From: an uncultured Shimia sp.
GTDB taxonomy: Bacteria; Pseudomonadota; Alphaproteobacteria; Rhodobacterales; Rhodobacteraceae
Assembly (NCBI RefSeq): GCF_947493595.1
Contig: NZ_CANLRL010000001.1
Span: 682,001 to 746,000 of the forward strand
DNA length: 64,000 nt
Direction: 5' to 3'
Position numbers and translations under genes: made by a program. Shown one piece after another: positions 51,862-61,700 of the stretch. Numbering within the stretch: position 1 is the stretch's first letter; every line of letters starts with the position of its first letter. The notes beneath the pieces were generated by a model that saw only the letters and a list, made by a program, of their open reading frames with translations, was not told the DNA's origin and ran no database searches.

Positions 51862-52407
51862 ATGCAAGACAGCGGTTTGGAGCGGAAGTTTGCGCGGTTT
51901 GGCGATGGATTGAACGTCGAGGACGGGCAGGTGATCAGCGGCTATGCAAGCCTGTTTGGCGCGGCGGATCGTGGCGGCGACATCGTGCAGAAGGGGGCCT
52001 ATGGCGCGTCTTTGGAGCGGCTGTCCAAAGAGGGGCGTCAGGTGAAGATGCTCTGGCAGCATGATCCGGCGCAACCCATCGGCCTTTGGGAAGAGGTGCG
52101 CGAGGATGACCGGGGACTTTGGGTCAAAGGGCGGTTGCTCGACAATGTGGCCAAGGGGCGCGAGGCGGCGGCTCTGATTGCGGCGGGGGCGATCGACGGG
52201 CTGTCGATTGGTTATCGCACCAAAAAGGCCAGCAAGACCACACAGGGCCAGCGGCTCTTGATGGAACTGGAGCTTTGGGAGGTGTCGCTGGTGACCTTTC
52301 CGATGCTGCCCAGTGCGCGGTTGACCGCAAAAGAGGACGCTCTGCTGCCGTTGCGGGAAGCGGCGGCTTATTTGCGGAGCATCAGTCGTGGGATGGCGGC
52401 GCAGTAA
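51862..52407 (+). CDS. GTA gp4, prohead protease
   Basis: A 181-residue HK97-type (S78) capsid maturation protease. It has GYASLFGAADRGGDIVQKGAY, the catalytic His in MLWQHDPAQPIG and the nucleophile Ser in GAIDGLSIGYRTKKAS, then LELWEVSLVTFPM. It trims the N-terminus of the capsid protein during assembly. I favour the ATG at 51862 (AGGAG at six bases) over 51844, which overlaps the gp3.5 stop as ATGA; the difference is six residues. Confidence 0.92.
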   Translation: MQDSGLERKFARFGDGLNVEDGQVISGYASLFGAADRGGDIVQKGAYGASLERLSKEGRQVKMLWQHDPAQPIGLWEEVREDDRGLWVKGRLLDNVAKGREAAALIAAGAIDGLSIGYRTKKASKTTQGQRLLMELELWEVSLVTFPMLPSARLTAKEDALLPLREAAAYLRSISRGMAAQ

Positions 52408-52437
52408 GCGCCAGAACGAACAAATGGGAAGTCAGTG

Positions 52438-53619
52438 ATGAGTAAGACCGAGACAGAGTCTCGGATCGGGGAAGGCGTGTCTCCGGTCCAGGAAATGAAG
52501 TCTGCTGTGGCGGAGTTCGTCAGCAGTTTTAATGCCTTTCGAGGTGAAATTCACGCGGAAATCAAACAACAGAAAGAGCGATTGACTATGCTTGAACGCA
52601 AATCGACACAAGCGGCGCGGCCGCATTTGGCGGCGGCAACGGACTTTGATGCGCCACACCAGAAAGCCTTTGATGCCTATCTGCGTACCGGTGAGGATGA
52701 TGGGCTGCGCGGGCTTGAGCTCGAAGGCAAAGCCATGTCCACCTCGGTGAACAGCGATGGCGGTTACCTTGTTGATCCGCAAACCGCAGAGACCATCAAA
52801 TCGGTTTTGAACTGCACGGCCAGCATTCGTGGGATCGCCAATGTGGTGACCGTGGAAGCTGGGTCCTATGATGTGTTGATCGACAGTTCGGAAACCGGAG
52901 CAGGCTGGGCGGATGAAACCTCAGCCACCACCGAAACCGGCACGCCCACCATAGAGCGCATCGCCATTCCGCTGCACGAGTTGTCGGCATTGCCGAAGGC
53001 TTCGCAGCGGTTGTTGGATGACAGTGCGTTTGACATTGAGGCCTGGTTGGCGGGGCGCATTGCCGACAAGTTTGCGCGGGCGGAGGCGGCGGCTTTCATC
53101 ACTGGCGATGGGGTCGATAAGCCAACCGGCATTCTGACCCACACGGCGGTGGATGACGCCAGCTGGAGCTGGGGCAACATTGGCTATGTGGTCACTGGTG
53201 TGGATGGGGATTTTAACGGCGGCGATGCGCTTGTGGATCTGGTCTATGCCTTGGGTGCGCTATACCGCGCCAACGGTAGTTTTGTGATGAACTCCAAAAC
53301 AGCGGGCGCGGTGCGCAAGTTGAAAGACGCGGATGGTCGGTTCTTGTGGTCCGATGGATTGGCGGCGGGAGAGCCGGCGCGTTTGCTGGGATACCCGGTT
53401 CTTATTGCCGAAGACATGCCGGACATCGCGAGTGGCGCGGATGCGATTGCCTTTGGCGATTTTGCCGCCGGGTACACGGTGGCGGAGCGGCCGGACCTGC
53501 GCGTTCTGCGCGACCCGTTCAGCGCCAAGCCGCATGTGCTGTTCTATGCCACAAAACGCATCGGCGGTGATGTCAGTGACTTTGCTGCGATCAAGCTGCT
53601 GCGCTTTGCGGTGAGCTGA
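52438..53619 (+). CDS. GTA gp5, major capsid protein
   Basis: A 393-residue HK97-fold capsid protein. A helical N-terminal delta region (about residues 1-100, E/K/R-rich, containing EFVSSFNAFRGEIHAEIKQQ) precedes the mature part that begins near GKAMSTSVNSDGGYLV, and is probably removed by gp4. The fold core shows the family words VDPQTAETI, SALPKASQRLLDDSAFDIEAWL and DGRFLWSDG. GGGAAG precedes the ATG at 52438. A long inverted repeat follows the gene. Confidence 0.95.
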   Translation: MSKTETESRIGEGVSPVQEMKSAVAEFVSSFNAFRGEIHAEIKQQKERLTMLERKSTQAARPHLAAATDFDAPHQKAFDAYLRTGEDDGLRGLELEGKAMSTSVNSDGGYLVDPQTAETIKSVLNCTASIRGIANVVTVEAGSYDVLIDSSETGAGWADETSATTETGTPTIERIAIPLHELSALPKASQRLLDDSAFDIEAWLAGRIADKFARAEAAAFITGDGVDKPTGILTHTAVDDASWSWGNIGYVVTGVDGDFNGGDALVDLVYALGALYRANGSFVMNSKTAGAVRKLKDADGRFLWSDGLAAGEPARLLGYPVLIAEDMPDIASGADAIAFGDFAAGYTVAERPDLRVLRDPFSAKPHVLFYATKRIGGDVSDFAAIKLLRFAVS

Positions 53620-53656
53620 CTTCCTGGGTGGGTGGGGCGCACTAGCGCCGTCATCC

Positions 53657-53726
53657 GGGCGCGCGTCGGACCACACACGTTGTCTGGCTTACCCCCTCCG
53701 TTGAAGCGACGTGAGGACGCGCGCCC
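53657..53726 (+). other. long inverted repeat after the capsid gene
   Basis: GGGCGCGCGTC (53657-53667) pairs perfectly with GACGCGCGCCC (53716-53726) across 48 bases, in the 140-base gap between gp5 and gp6. No U-run follows. It is the only large hairpin inside the GTA cluster and could protect or process the capsid message so that capsid is made in excess. Confidence 0.65.
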
Positions 53727-53759
53727 AACAAAGACCATCGAGAATTTTGGAGTTGTTCC

Positions 53760-54359
53760 ATGATGTTAGTCGAAGAGACCTCGGTGCCGACGGAGGCGCT
53801 GCCGGTTCAAGAGTTTCGAGATCACCTGCGGCTTGGAAGCGGGTTTTCTGACGATACGTTGCAGGACAGCGTTTTGGAGAGTTTTCTGCGCGCCGCGATC
53901 AGCGCGGTGGAGGCGCGGACCGGCAAGGTGATGTTCCAGCAGACGTTTGGCTGGACTGTGTATGGTTGGCGCGATGGGGCCGTTCAGGGCTTGCCGGTTG
54001 CGCCGGTGTTTGAGGTTGTGGACGTGACGTTGGAGGATGCGCAGGGCGCTGTGGTGTCGGTGGCGTCGAGCGCTTACCGGTTGGTCAGAGATGCGCATCG
54101 CCCTCGTTTGAAGGGCGTTTCCGGAGCTTTGCCAAGCATTCCGAAGGATGGAAGTGCGACGGTGCGGTTTGTTGCTGGGTACGGTGCAAGTTGGTCGGAC
54201 AGTCCAGCGGACATGCGTCAGGCGGTGCTGTTGTTGGCGGCGCATTATTATGAGTTCCGCCAGGAAACCACTTTGAGCGAAGGCTGCATGCCTTTTGGTG
54301 TGGTGAGCCTTTTGGAGCGGTATCGTCCGATGCGGTTGAGCGCGGGGGCGGTGACATGA
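53760..54359 (+). CDS. GTA gp6, head-tail connector
   Basis: A 199-residue connector of the phage gp6-like type, predicted to form a ring under the portal. The N-terminal helices are VQEFRDHLRLGSGFSDDTLQ and VLESFLRAAISAVEARTGKV; a beta-rich second half follows and helix RQAVLLLAAHYYEFRQET closes the pattern. It starts at a double ATG. Its stop overlaps gp7 by four bases. The assignment is by position and helical pattern. Confidence 0.85.
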   Translation: MMLVEETSVPTEALPVQEFRDHLRLGSGFSDDTLQDSVLESFLRAAISAVEARTGKVMFQQTFGWTVYGWRDGAVQGLPVAPVFEVVDVTLEDAQGAVVSVASSAYRLVRDAHRPRLKGVSGALPSIPKDGSATVRFVAGYGASWSDSPADMRQAVLLLAAHYYEFRQETTLSEGCMPFGVVSLLERYRPMRLSAGAVT

Positions 54360-54697
54360 GCGGGGCGGTGACATTGTCACGGCGCCTGCTGCTGGAGCGG
54401 CCGCTGACGGCACCGGACGGGGCGGGTGGATTTGCCCAGACCTGGGAGACGCTGGGCGCGGTTTGGGCCGAAGTGGTGGTGCGGGGCGGGCGCGAGACGG
54501 ATGGCGGGACCATGTCGCTTGCAGCGGCCAAGTACCGGATCACGCTGCGTGGGGCGCCGGTTGGCGCGGCGCAGCGGCCAACGCCGGAGTGTCGTTTCCG
54601 CGAAGGGGAACGGGTGTTTGCCATCGATGCGGTGACAGAGAAAGACGAGCAAGGGCGGTATCTGGTCTGTCACGCCACAGAAGAGGTGGCGTCATGA
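54356..54697 (+). CDS. GTA gp7, head-tail adaptor
   Basis: A 113-residue mostly beta protein of the phage head-tail adaptor family (SPP1 gp16-like). GGFAQTWETLGAVWAEVVV and the final FREGERVFAIDAV are the recognisable strands. It starts ATGA over the gp6 stop and ends ATGA over gp8, so three connector genes are translated in a chain. It should close the connector ring and meet the tail. Confidence 0.85.
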   Translation: MSGAVTLSRRLLLERPLTAPDGAGGFAQTWETLGAVWAEVVVRGGRETDGGTMSLAAAKYRITLRGAPVGAAQRPTPECRFREGERVFAIDAVTEKDEQGRYLVCHATEEVAS

Positions 54698-55110
54698 GTT
54701 ATGGAGTTGGGGCGGCGCTGCAAGAGGCGGTCTATGCCGCGCTACAGGTAGATGTCGTGCTGAACACCTTGGTTGGGAACGATATTTTTGACCAGTTACC
54801 GGTTGGTAAGGTGCCGGATCTGTTTGTGTCTCTTGGTCCGGAAACGGTCTTGAACCGGTCCGACAAAGGCGGTGACGGTGCAGAGCATCGCTTTGTGGTC
54901 TCCGTGATTGGTGATGCCAGCGGCTTTGCCAAAGTGAAAGCGGCAGCGGCGGCAGTGAGTGACGTCTTGGTTGATGCACAGTTGGGCCTGAGCCGTGGGC
55001 GGTTGGTGTATCTGCGGTTTGATCGGGCAGTGGCCAAGCGGGACGGGCGCAAAAATTTGCGCCGTGTGGATCTGCGCTTTGTGGCGCGGGTGGAAGACAA
55101 TCATAGCTAG
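54694..55110 (+). CDS. GTA gp8, DUF3168 tail terminator-like protein
   Basis: A 138-residue protein of the DUF3168 family. LQEAVYAALQVDVVLNTLVG and FVSLGPETVLNRSDKGGDGA precede HRFVVSVIGDASGFAKVKA and the last strand VDLRFVARVED. In related phages this position encodes the tail terminator that caps the tube at the head. The start ATG overlaps the gp7 stop; the longer in-frame extension lies inside gp7 and is rejected. Confidence 0.85.
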   Translation: MSYGVGAALQEAVYAALQVDVVLNTLVGNDIFDQLPVGKVPDLFVSLGPETVLNRSDKGGDGAEHRFVVSVIGDASGFAKVKAAAAAVSDVLVDAQLGLSRGRLVYLRFDRAVAKRDGRKNLRRVDLRFVARVEDNHS

Positions 55111-55124
55111 TTTGGAGAGAGATC

Positions 55125-55538
55125 ATGGGTGCGCAAAATGGCAAGGACCTTCTGATCAAGGTGGATCTGACCGGTGCAGGGGCGTTTGAGACCGTGGCAG
55201 GGCTGCGGGCGACACGCATCAGTTTCAATGCGGAAAGTGTGGATGTGACCTCGCTGGAAAGCCAGGGTGGTTGGCGCGAGTTGCTGGCTGGCGCGGGTAT
55301 GAAATCGGCTGGGATCAGCGGATCGGGTGTGTTCAAGGATGCCGCCACAGATGAGCGGGCACGGCAGATCTTCTTTGATGGGGAAACGCCGGATTTTCAG
55401 GTATTTATCCCGGATTTTGGTGTTGTCGAAGGCGCGTTTCAAATCACGTCAATTGAGTATGCCGGCAGTCACAATGGTGAGGCGACATATGAGATGGCGA
55501 TGGCCAGTGCCGGGGCACTGAGCTTCACCGCGGTGTGA
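55125..55538 (+). CDS. GTA gp9, major tail protein
   Basis: A 137-residue tail-tube protein (TP901-1 type). It has GKDLLIKVDLTGAGAFETVAG, the strand ATRISFNAESVDVTSLES and the conserved late words IPDFGVVEGAFQITSIEYAG and ATYEMAMASAG. Hexameric rings stack to form the short GTA tail. GGAGAGA precedes the ATG. Its stop overlaps a possible GTG start of gp10 as GTGA. Confidence 0.92.
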   Translation: MGAQNGKDLLIKVDLTGAGAFETVAGLRATRISFNAESVDVTSLESQGGWRELLAGAGMKSAGISGSGVFKDAATDERARQIFFDGETPDFQVFIPDFGVVEGAFQITSIEYAGSHNGEATYEMAMASAGALSFTAV

Positions 55539-55540
55539 CC

Positions 55541-55876
55541 ATGGCCAATCCGTTTGCAGGTGAAGTTGCGCTGACAATTGATGGGCAGCGGCATGTTCTG
55601 AAGCTCACACTGGGGGCTTTGGCAGAGCTGGAAGCCGGGTTGGGCGAGGACACGTTGTTGGCGCTGATCAGTCGGTTTGAAGCTGGCCAGTTTTCTTCAC
55701 GCGATGTGCTGGCGCTGATTGTGGCCGGGCTGCGCGGTGGCGGCTGGCAAGGGGCGTCGGGAGAGCTCTTGCAAGCGGAGATCGCAGGGGGCGCGATCGA
55801 GGCGGCACGGGTGGCGGCGCAGTTGTTGGTGCGGGCGTTTGGTCCTTTGAAAACGGCGGACGATGACGGCGTTTGA
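55541..55876 (+). CDS. GTA gp10, tail assembly protein
   Basis: A 111-residue protein with FAGEVALTIDGQRHVLKLTLGALAELEAGLG in two pieces at the start, the typical GTA gp10/tail-chaperone opening, then helices (DVLALIVAGLRGGGWQGAS). Probably a tail assembly chaperone analogous to lambda gpG. The ATG at 55541 is chosen; a GTG two codons earlier would couple it to gp9. Its end overlaps gp10.1 by 14 bases, a layout reminiscent of the gpG/gpGT frameshift pair in phages. Confidence 0.82.
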   Translation: MANPFAGEVALTIDGQRHVLKLTLGALAELEAGLGEDTLLALISRFEAGQFSSRDVLALIVAGLRGGGWQGASGELLQAEIAGGAIEAARVAAQLLVRAFGPLKTADDDGV

Positions 55877-56072
55877 TTGGCCGGTTTTGTTGGCCGCCGG
55901 CGTTCAGCGGCTTGGGTTGCGCCCACAAGAGTTCTGGCACCTGACGCCGGCGGAATTGGCGCTGATGCTTGGACAAGGCGGTGAGGAGACCTCGCTTGCG
56001 CGGGCAGGGTTGGAACAGTTGATGGACGCATATCCGGATACGGAAGGAGCGGCAGGCAATGGAAGAGATTGA
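55863..56072 (+). CDS. GTA gp10.1, phage tail assembly chaperone
   Basis: A 69-residue protein recognised by FDWPVLLAAGVQRLGLRPQE and FWHLTPAELALMLGQ, the hallmark of the small GTA chaperone between gp10 and the tape measure. It overlaps gp10 by 14 bases and the tape-measure gene by 14 bases, each in a different frame, so it is tightly coupled to both. It probably guides tail assembly on the tape measure. Confidence 0.87.
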   Translation: MTAFDWPVLLAAGVQRLGLRPQEFWHLTPAELALMLGQGGEETSLARAGLEQLMDAYPDTEGAAGNGRD

Positions 56073-56712
56073 CAGTTTTGAAGGGCAATTGGATGCGCTG
56101 GAGGTCAGCCTGGGACGGGCCACGGATATGGTGGCTGGCTTTGACGGGGAACTGAGCAATATGCGCAAGGTTTTGGGCGCGGCGGGGCAGGATGTGGCCT
56201 CTCTGGAAAAGAGCCTGAGTAAGGATTTGCGTAAGGCGTTCAACGGGTTGGCTTTTGACGGCGTGAAACTCTCGGATGCCCTTAAGACCCTGGCGATGTC
56301 GATGATGGACACGGCGTTTAACACGGCGATGAAGCCGGTGACGGATGGGCTTGGCAAGGTTGTGACCTCAGGCATTGGTGGCCTGGTGGAAGGTCTTTTG
56401 CCTTTTGCCGACGGAGCTACGTTCACACAGGGGCGGGTGATGCCGTTTGCAAATGGCGGCGTGGTGAATGGGCCGGTGAGCTTTCCGATGCGAGGTGGGC
56501 AGGGGTTGATGGGGGAAGCGGGGCCGGAGGCGATATTGCCACTGTCGCGTGGGATGGACGGCAAGCTGGGCGTGCGCAGCCAGGGCGAAAGCCGTCCGGT
56601 GCAGGTGGTGATGAATATCACAACGCCGGATGTGGACGGGTTCCGCCGCTCGCAAAGTCAGATTGCAACCCAGATGAGCCGCGCCTTGGGGCGGGCACAA
56701 CGCAACCGATAG
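56059..56712 (+). CDS. GTA gp11, tape measure protein
   Basis: A 217-residue tape measure. The first half is helical (DSFEGQLDALEVSLGRATDM, LSNMRKVLGAAGQDVASLEK); the second is Gly/Ala-rich with FADGATFTQGRVMPFANGGVV and MGEAGPEAILPLSRGMDG, a common tape-measure end. Its short length sets the short GTA tail. Starts within gp10.1. Confidence 0.88.
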   Translation: MEEIDSFEGQLDALEVSLGRATDMVAGFDGELSNMRKVLGAAGQDVASLEKSLSKDLRKAFNGLAFDGVKLSDALKTLAMSMMDTAFNTAMKPVTDGLGKVVTSGIGGLVEGLLPFADGATFTQGRVMPFANGGVVNGPVSFPMRGGQGLMGEAGPEAILPLSRGMDGKLGVRSQGESRPVQVVMNITTPDVDGFRRSQSQIATQMSRALGRAQRNR

Positions 56713-56721
56713 GAGGCGACG

Positions 56722-57354
56722 ATGAGTTTTCACGAAGTGCGATTTCCGGCCAGTTTGAGTTTTGGCTCTATCGGTGGGCCACAGCGCCGAACCGAAGTGG
56801 TGACGCTGGTCAACGGGTTTGAAGAACGCAACACGCCGTGGGCGCATTCGCGGCGACGCTATGATGCCGGCGTTGGCATGCGGTCGCTGGATGACATCGA
56901 GACCTTGATCGCGTTTTTTGAGGCGCGGCGCGGACAGTTGCACGGGTTTCGCTGGAAAGACTGGGCAGACTTCAAGTCTTGTGCGGCCTCAAAAGGTATC
57001 GATCATCGGGATCAGGTGATTGCCACGGGTGATGGCGCGACCACAGAATTTAAGTTGATGAAGACCTATCAATCTGGCGAACACAGCTACGCGCGCCCCA
57101 TTCGCAAACCGGTGGACGGCACCGTCACGGTGGGGTTGGAAGAGGTGCTGTTACAGGAGGGCGACGATTTTGAGGTCGATCTGACCACCGGGATCGTGAG
57201 TTTCGACACGCCGCCGTTTTCCGGCGCACAAATCTCAGCGGGATTTGAATTTGACGTGCCGGTGCGGTTTGACGCGGACAATATTCAGACCAGCTTGGCG
57301 AGTTTCAAAGCAGGGGATTTGCCAAATGTGCCTGTGATAGAGGTGCGGATCTGA
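56722..57354 (+). CDS. GTA gp12, distal tail protein (DUF2460)
   Basis: A 210-residue DUF2460/TIGR02217 protein, the distal tail ring joining tube and baseplate. It opens FHEVRFPASLSFGSIGGPQR, has RRYDAGVGMRSLDDIETLIAF, GFRWKDWADFKS and the C-terminal FDVPVRFDADNIQTSLASF. GGAGGCG precedes the ATG at five bases. Its stop overlaps gp13 by one base. Confidence 0.92.
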   Translation: MSFHEVRFPASLSFGSIGGPQRRTEVVTLVNGFEERNTPWAHSRRRYDAGVGMRSLDDIETLIAFFEARRGQLHGFRWKDWADFKSCAASKGIDHRDQVIATGDGATTEFKLMKTYQSGEHSYARPIRKPVDGTVTVGLEEVLLQEGDDFEVDLTTGIVSFDTPPFSGAQISAGFEFDVPVRFDADNIQTSLASFKAGDLPNVPVIEVRI

Positions 57355-58241
57355 TGGCGTTTCAGGCGGAGCTGTTGGCGCATTTGCAGAGTGGCGAGAC
57401 CACGGTGGCGCGGGCCTGGGGTATTACGCGCAAGGATGGCGTGAAGCTGGGGTTTACCGATCACGATCAGGACCTGAGCTTTGAAGGGTTTGTGTTCAAA
57501 GCCGCGACCGGGCTGACAGCCAGTGCGATTGAACAGGGAGCTGGTCTGTCGGTGGATAACGTCGAGGCCGTTGGAATGCTGTGCGATGTGGCAGTGACGG
57601 ATCAGGACATTCAGGCAGGTCGGTTAGATGACGCGGAAGTGGTCGCTTGGATGGTGAATTGGGCGAATGTTGGTGAGCGCAGCGTGGTGTTTCGTGGGAC
57701 AATTGGAGAAATCCAGCGGGCTGGAGGTGCATTTGTCGCGGAACTCCGCGGGTTGTCTGAGAAGCTGAATATGCCGCGTGGGCGGGTGTATCAGCGGCCT
57801 TGTACAGCGGTTCTTGGGGATGCGTCGTGCCGGTTTGATGTTTCAGACGCAGCGTTTCAGGTGCTGAGGACAGTTGTGCAGGTGGACGACCGACGGATTT
57901 TTGATTTGGGCAGTGTTTCTGGATTCGACGAAGGGTGGTTCACCCGCGGTCAGTTGCAAGTTGTGAGCGGCACTGCGCAGGGGGCAGGCGGCCTGATAAA
58001 ACGCGATTGGATAGTTGAGAGCGGTGCTAGGCGCATTGAGCTTTGGGAAGCCCTGCAGGTGGAAGTGGGGGCGGGGGATGAGGTGCAAATTACGGCCGGG
58101 TGCGACAAGCGCGTCGAAACCTGTCGCGAAAAATTTGCCAATCTTCTGAATTTTCAAGGATTCCCAGACATTCCCGGTGAGGACTGGATTACCAGTTATC
58201 CCAAAAAGAGCGGGGGCAATACGGGCGGGAGTCTGCGATGA
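57354..58241 (+). CDS. GTA gp13, baseplate hub protein (DUF2163, BR0599 family)
   Basis: A 295-residue hub protein. The N-terminal DUF2163 part reads TTVARAWGITRKDGVKLGFT and DHDQDLSFEGFVF; the C-terminal BR0599 part has a four-cysteine set: C150 and C159 (RPCTAVLGDASC) and C250 and C257 (AGCDKRVETC). In the R. capsulatus particle structure the hub is reported to hold an iron-sulfur cluster, and these cysteines are the natural ligands. It overlaps gp14 by four bases (ATGA). Confidence 0.92.
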   Translation: MAFQAELLAHLQSGETTVARAWGITRKDGVKLGFTDHDQDLSFEGFVFKAATGLTASAIEQGAGLSVDNVEAVGMLCDVAVTDQDIQAGRLDDAEVVAWMVNWANVGERSVVFRGTIGEIQRAGGAFVAELRGLSEKLNMPRGRVYQRPCTAVLGDASCRFDVSDAAFQVLRTVVQVDDRRIFDLGSVSGFDEGWFTRGQLQVVSGTAQGAGGLIKRDWIVESGARRIELWEALQVEVGAGDEVQITAGCDKRVETCREKFANLLNFQGFPDIPGEDWITSYPKKSGGNTGGSLR

Positions 58242-58684
58242 CAAACAGGCTGGGGCATGTGGTAGTCACTGAAGCGCGGCGCTGGATCGGCACACCTTAT
58301 GTGCATCAGGCCAGCTGCTTGGGCGCGGGTACAGATTGTCTCGGTTTGATCCGAGGGGTGTGGCGTGGGGTATACGGGACAGAACCGGAAGAGGTGCCCG
58401 CATACACAAACGATTGGTCAGAAGCGAGTGACAGTGAGGTGCTTTGGCAGGCGGCGTCGCGCAACCTAGTGACCAAAGAGCTTGTCCCAGAAGCTTGCGG
58501 AGATGTGGTGCTGTTTCGAATGAAGTCCGGCGCGGTGGCAAAACATTTAGGGATTGTTGGGGAGATAGGGCTGGAGGCCACGGTGATCCACGCATTTGGC
58601 GGGCATGCGGTGGTGGAAAGTCCCTTCAGTTGGCCTTGGCGGCGGCGGGTAGTGGCGCGGTTTGCCTTTCCAGATCAGCGTTAA
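58238..58684 (+). CDS. GTA gp14, NlpC/P60 cell-wall peptidase
   Basis: A 148-residue NlpC/P60 endopeptidase. The catalytic Cys is in GAGTDCLGLIRG, the His in SGAVAKHLGIVG and the third polar residue in VIHAFGGHAVVES. It sits at the tail tip and should cut peptidoglycan peptides so that DNA can cross the wall of the recipient. ATGA overlap with gp13; gp15 begins 28 bases later. Confidence 0.92.
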   Translation: MTNRLGHVVVTEARRWIGTPYVHQASCLGAGTDCLGLIRGVWRGVYGTEPEEVPAYTNDWSEASDSEVLWQAASRNLVTKELVPEACGDVVLFRMKSGAVAKHLGIVGEIGLEATVIHAFGGHAVVESPFSWPWRRRVVARFAFPDQR

Positions 58685-58712
58685 TGTGCGGCAGTCAAAA
58701 GGATAGCAAGAT

Positions 58713-61700
58713 ATGGCAACATTGATTTTGGCGGCCGCTGGGGCGGCGGTGGGCGGCGCTGTTGGCGGCGGTTTGGCGGGCGTGTCCTCCGTGGCGCTTG
58801 GACGGTTGGCTGGGGCCTCGTTGGGACGGGTGATTGATCAGAGCCTAATGGGCGGTGGCGCGGATGTGGTCGAGACTGGCAAGATCGACCGGTTGCGCCT
58901 GACCCGGTCCGCGGAGGGAGCCGCTGTGTCTAGGGTGTATGGCCGGGTGCGCGTGGCCGGGCAGGTGATCTGGGCCACACGGTTCCTGGAGAGCTACCAG
59001 GAAACTGGCGGAGGGAAAGGCGCGCCAAAGGCGCCAAAGACCCGGGCTTACAGCTATTCGGTGTCCCTGGCGATTGCTCTGTGTGAGGGGGAAATTCTGC
59101 GGGTAGGACGGATTTGGGCAGATGGTGATGAGATCGGCCGCGAGGATTTAAACCTGCGGGTGTACTTGGGATCTGACAATCAGACGCCTGATCCCATGAT
59201 GGAGGCCGTGGAAGGGGCCGGAAGGGTGCCAGCCTATCGTGGTACAGCCTATGTTGTGATCGAAGATCTTGAGCTGAGCCGGTTTGGCAACCGGGTGCCG
59301 CAGTTTAATTTCGAAGTGGTGCGAGCCACACCCAAACATGTGCCCGAACAAGCGTCCGACTACAGCGAAACCGTGCGAGCAGTGGCGTTGATGCCGGGTA
59401 CGGGGGAGTATTCTTTGGCCACCACACCGGTGTACTGTCAAGATGAGGACGGGAAAACACGGGTAGCCAATGAACACACGCCATCCGGTTTGACCAATTT
59501 TGTGACGTCCCATCAAGATTTGCAGGAAGAGTTGCCGAATTGCGAAGCGGCGTCGCTTGTAGTGAGTTGGTTTGGTGATGATTTGCGGATGGCGGAATGT
59601 GGGCTACGTCCAAAGGTCGAAGATGCCACCGTTGATGGAGACAACATGCCGTGGCAGGTGGCTGGGCTGACACGTTCTGCGGCAGAAGTCATTGAAACAC
59701 TGGATGGGCGGCCGGTGTATGGTGGAACGCCCGCGGATGAAGCGGTGGTGCAAGCCATCCGTCATATGGTCGCGCAAGGCACGCAAGTGACCTTTTACCC
59801 CTTTATCTTGATGGAACAAATGGCCGGAAACGGGTTGTCGAACCCCTGGGACGGTGCAGCCAGCCAGCCAGCATTGCCGTGGCGGGGGCGGATCACGGCC
59901 TCGGTTGCGCCGGGGCGGAGTGGGTCTCCTGATGGGACTGCGCAAACGGATGCGGAGGTGGCGGCGTTCTTTGGCACGGCTTCTGCAGCGGATTTTCAGA
60001 TTGGTGACGGCTGTGTCAGTTACTCAGGGCCTGCGGAGTGGACCTATCGGCGGTTTATTCTGCACTATGCGGCGCTATGTGCTGCCGCCGGTGGCGTTGA
60101 AGCCTTTTGCATTGGGTCTGAAATGCGCGGACTGACACAGGTGCGTGGCGCGTCCGGGTTTCCTGCAGTGCAGGCCTTAAAGGACTTGGCGCAAGAGGTG
60201 CGGGCTTTATTGGGGCCTGGTGTGAAGCTTGGATATGCGGCGGATTGGTCAGAGTATTTTGGCTACCACCCGCAAGATGGATCCGGTGATGTGTTTTTTC
60301 ATCTTGATCCTCTCTGGTCGGACCCGGAGATCGATTTTGTTGGAATCGACAACTATATGCCACTGTCAGATTGGCGGGATACGGACGAACATTTGGATCA
60401 AGGCGCAGGGCGCGGGCAGCAGGATGTCGCTTATTTGAAGGCGAACATCGAAGGCGGGGAGGGGTTTGACTGGTTTTACGCGTCACCTGAAGCCCGAGGT
60501 GAACAAAATCGGACGCAGATCACCGATGGCGCGCATAGTGAACCCTGGGTGTTTCGCTACAAGGACCTGCGCAACTGGTGGGAACAGGCGCACCATGAAC
60601 GCGTGGGGGGGCAGCGCAACTTGCATCCCACCAATTGGCAACCGCAATCCAAACCGATCTGGTTCACGGAAATAGGCTGCGCGGCCATTGATAAGGGGCC
60701 CAATCAGCCAAACAAGTTTCTGGATTCGAAGTCCTCTGAATCTGCCGTGCCGTATTTTTCCTCGGGTTTGCGAGAAGATGAGGTGCAACAACGCTACTAT
60801 CAGGCGCTGCATGAGCATTACGCCGATCCGCAGATGAACCCGGTTTCAGATGTGTACGGGGGTAGCATGGTGGCTTGTGATCGCATGTTTGCCTGGGCCT
60901 GGGATGCACGGCCGTTTCCCGTTTTCCCTAACGAGCGCGACGTGTGGAGCGACGGGAGCAATTATTACAAGGGCCATTGGATCAATGGGCGGGTGAGTAA
61001 CCGCAGCCTTGGGTCTTTGGTTGAGGAGATTTGTATCGACGCGGGCATCTCTGCCTATGACGTATCAGGATTGCGTGGGGTGGTGCGCGGATATGTGCAA
61101 TCGGATGTGGCCGATGGGCGGTCGGCCTTACAACCTTTGATGTTGCGACACGGCTTTGATGCCGTGGAACGTGATGGGGTTCTGCATTTTGTCATGCGTT
61201 GGGATCAGCAGGAATACATTGTTGAGCCGGCATGCTGCGCAGACGTAAAAGATGTCCACGGGGACGTGGAATTTACACGACAGGCGGATGCCGAACTTGC
61301 TGGCCGCGTGCGGTTGAATTTTGTGTTGGCGGAACGGGATTTTGAGACTGCGTCTGAAGAAGCCGTTTTACACGACGAAGCGACTTTTTCGGTGGCACAT
61401 AGTGAGGTCGAAGAGGTTTTGACGCGGGCGGAGGGACGCCAGACGGCAGAGCGATGGTTGGCAGAGGCGCGCGTGGCTCGGGATCGGGTGAAATTGGCCT
61501 TGCCCCCAAGCCGGCTGAATGTGGGGGTGGGTGACCTTGTCGAATTGAGTTCTCAAGCCGGAGCGACGCAAAAGTTTCGGCTCGACCGATTGACCCAGCA
61601 GGGCGCGCAGGTGGTGGAGGGCGGGCGGACTGAAAGGTCGCTTTATAATACGGCTGAGATGACCGAAGACGTCGCTCAAAAGCCCCGGTTTGTACCGGCG

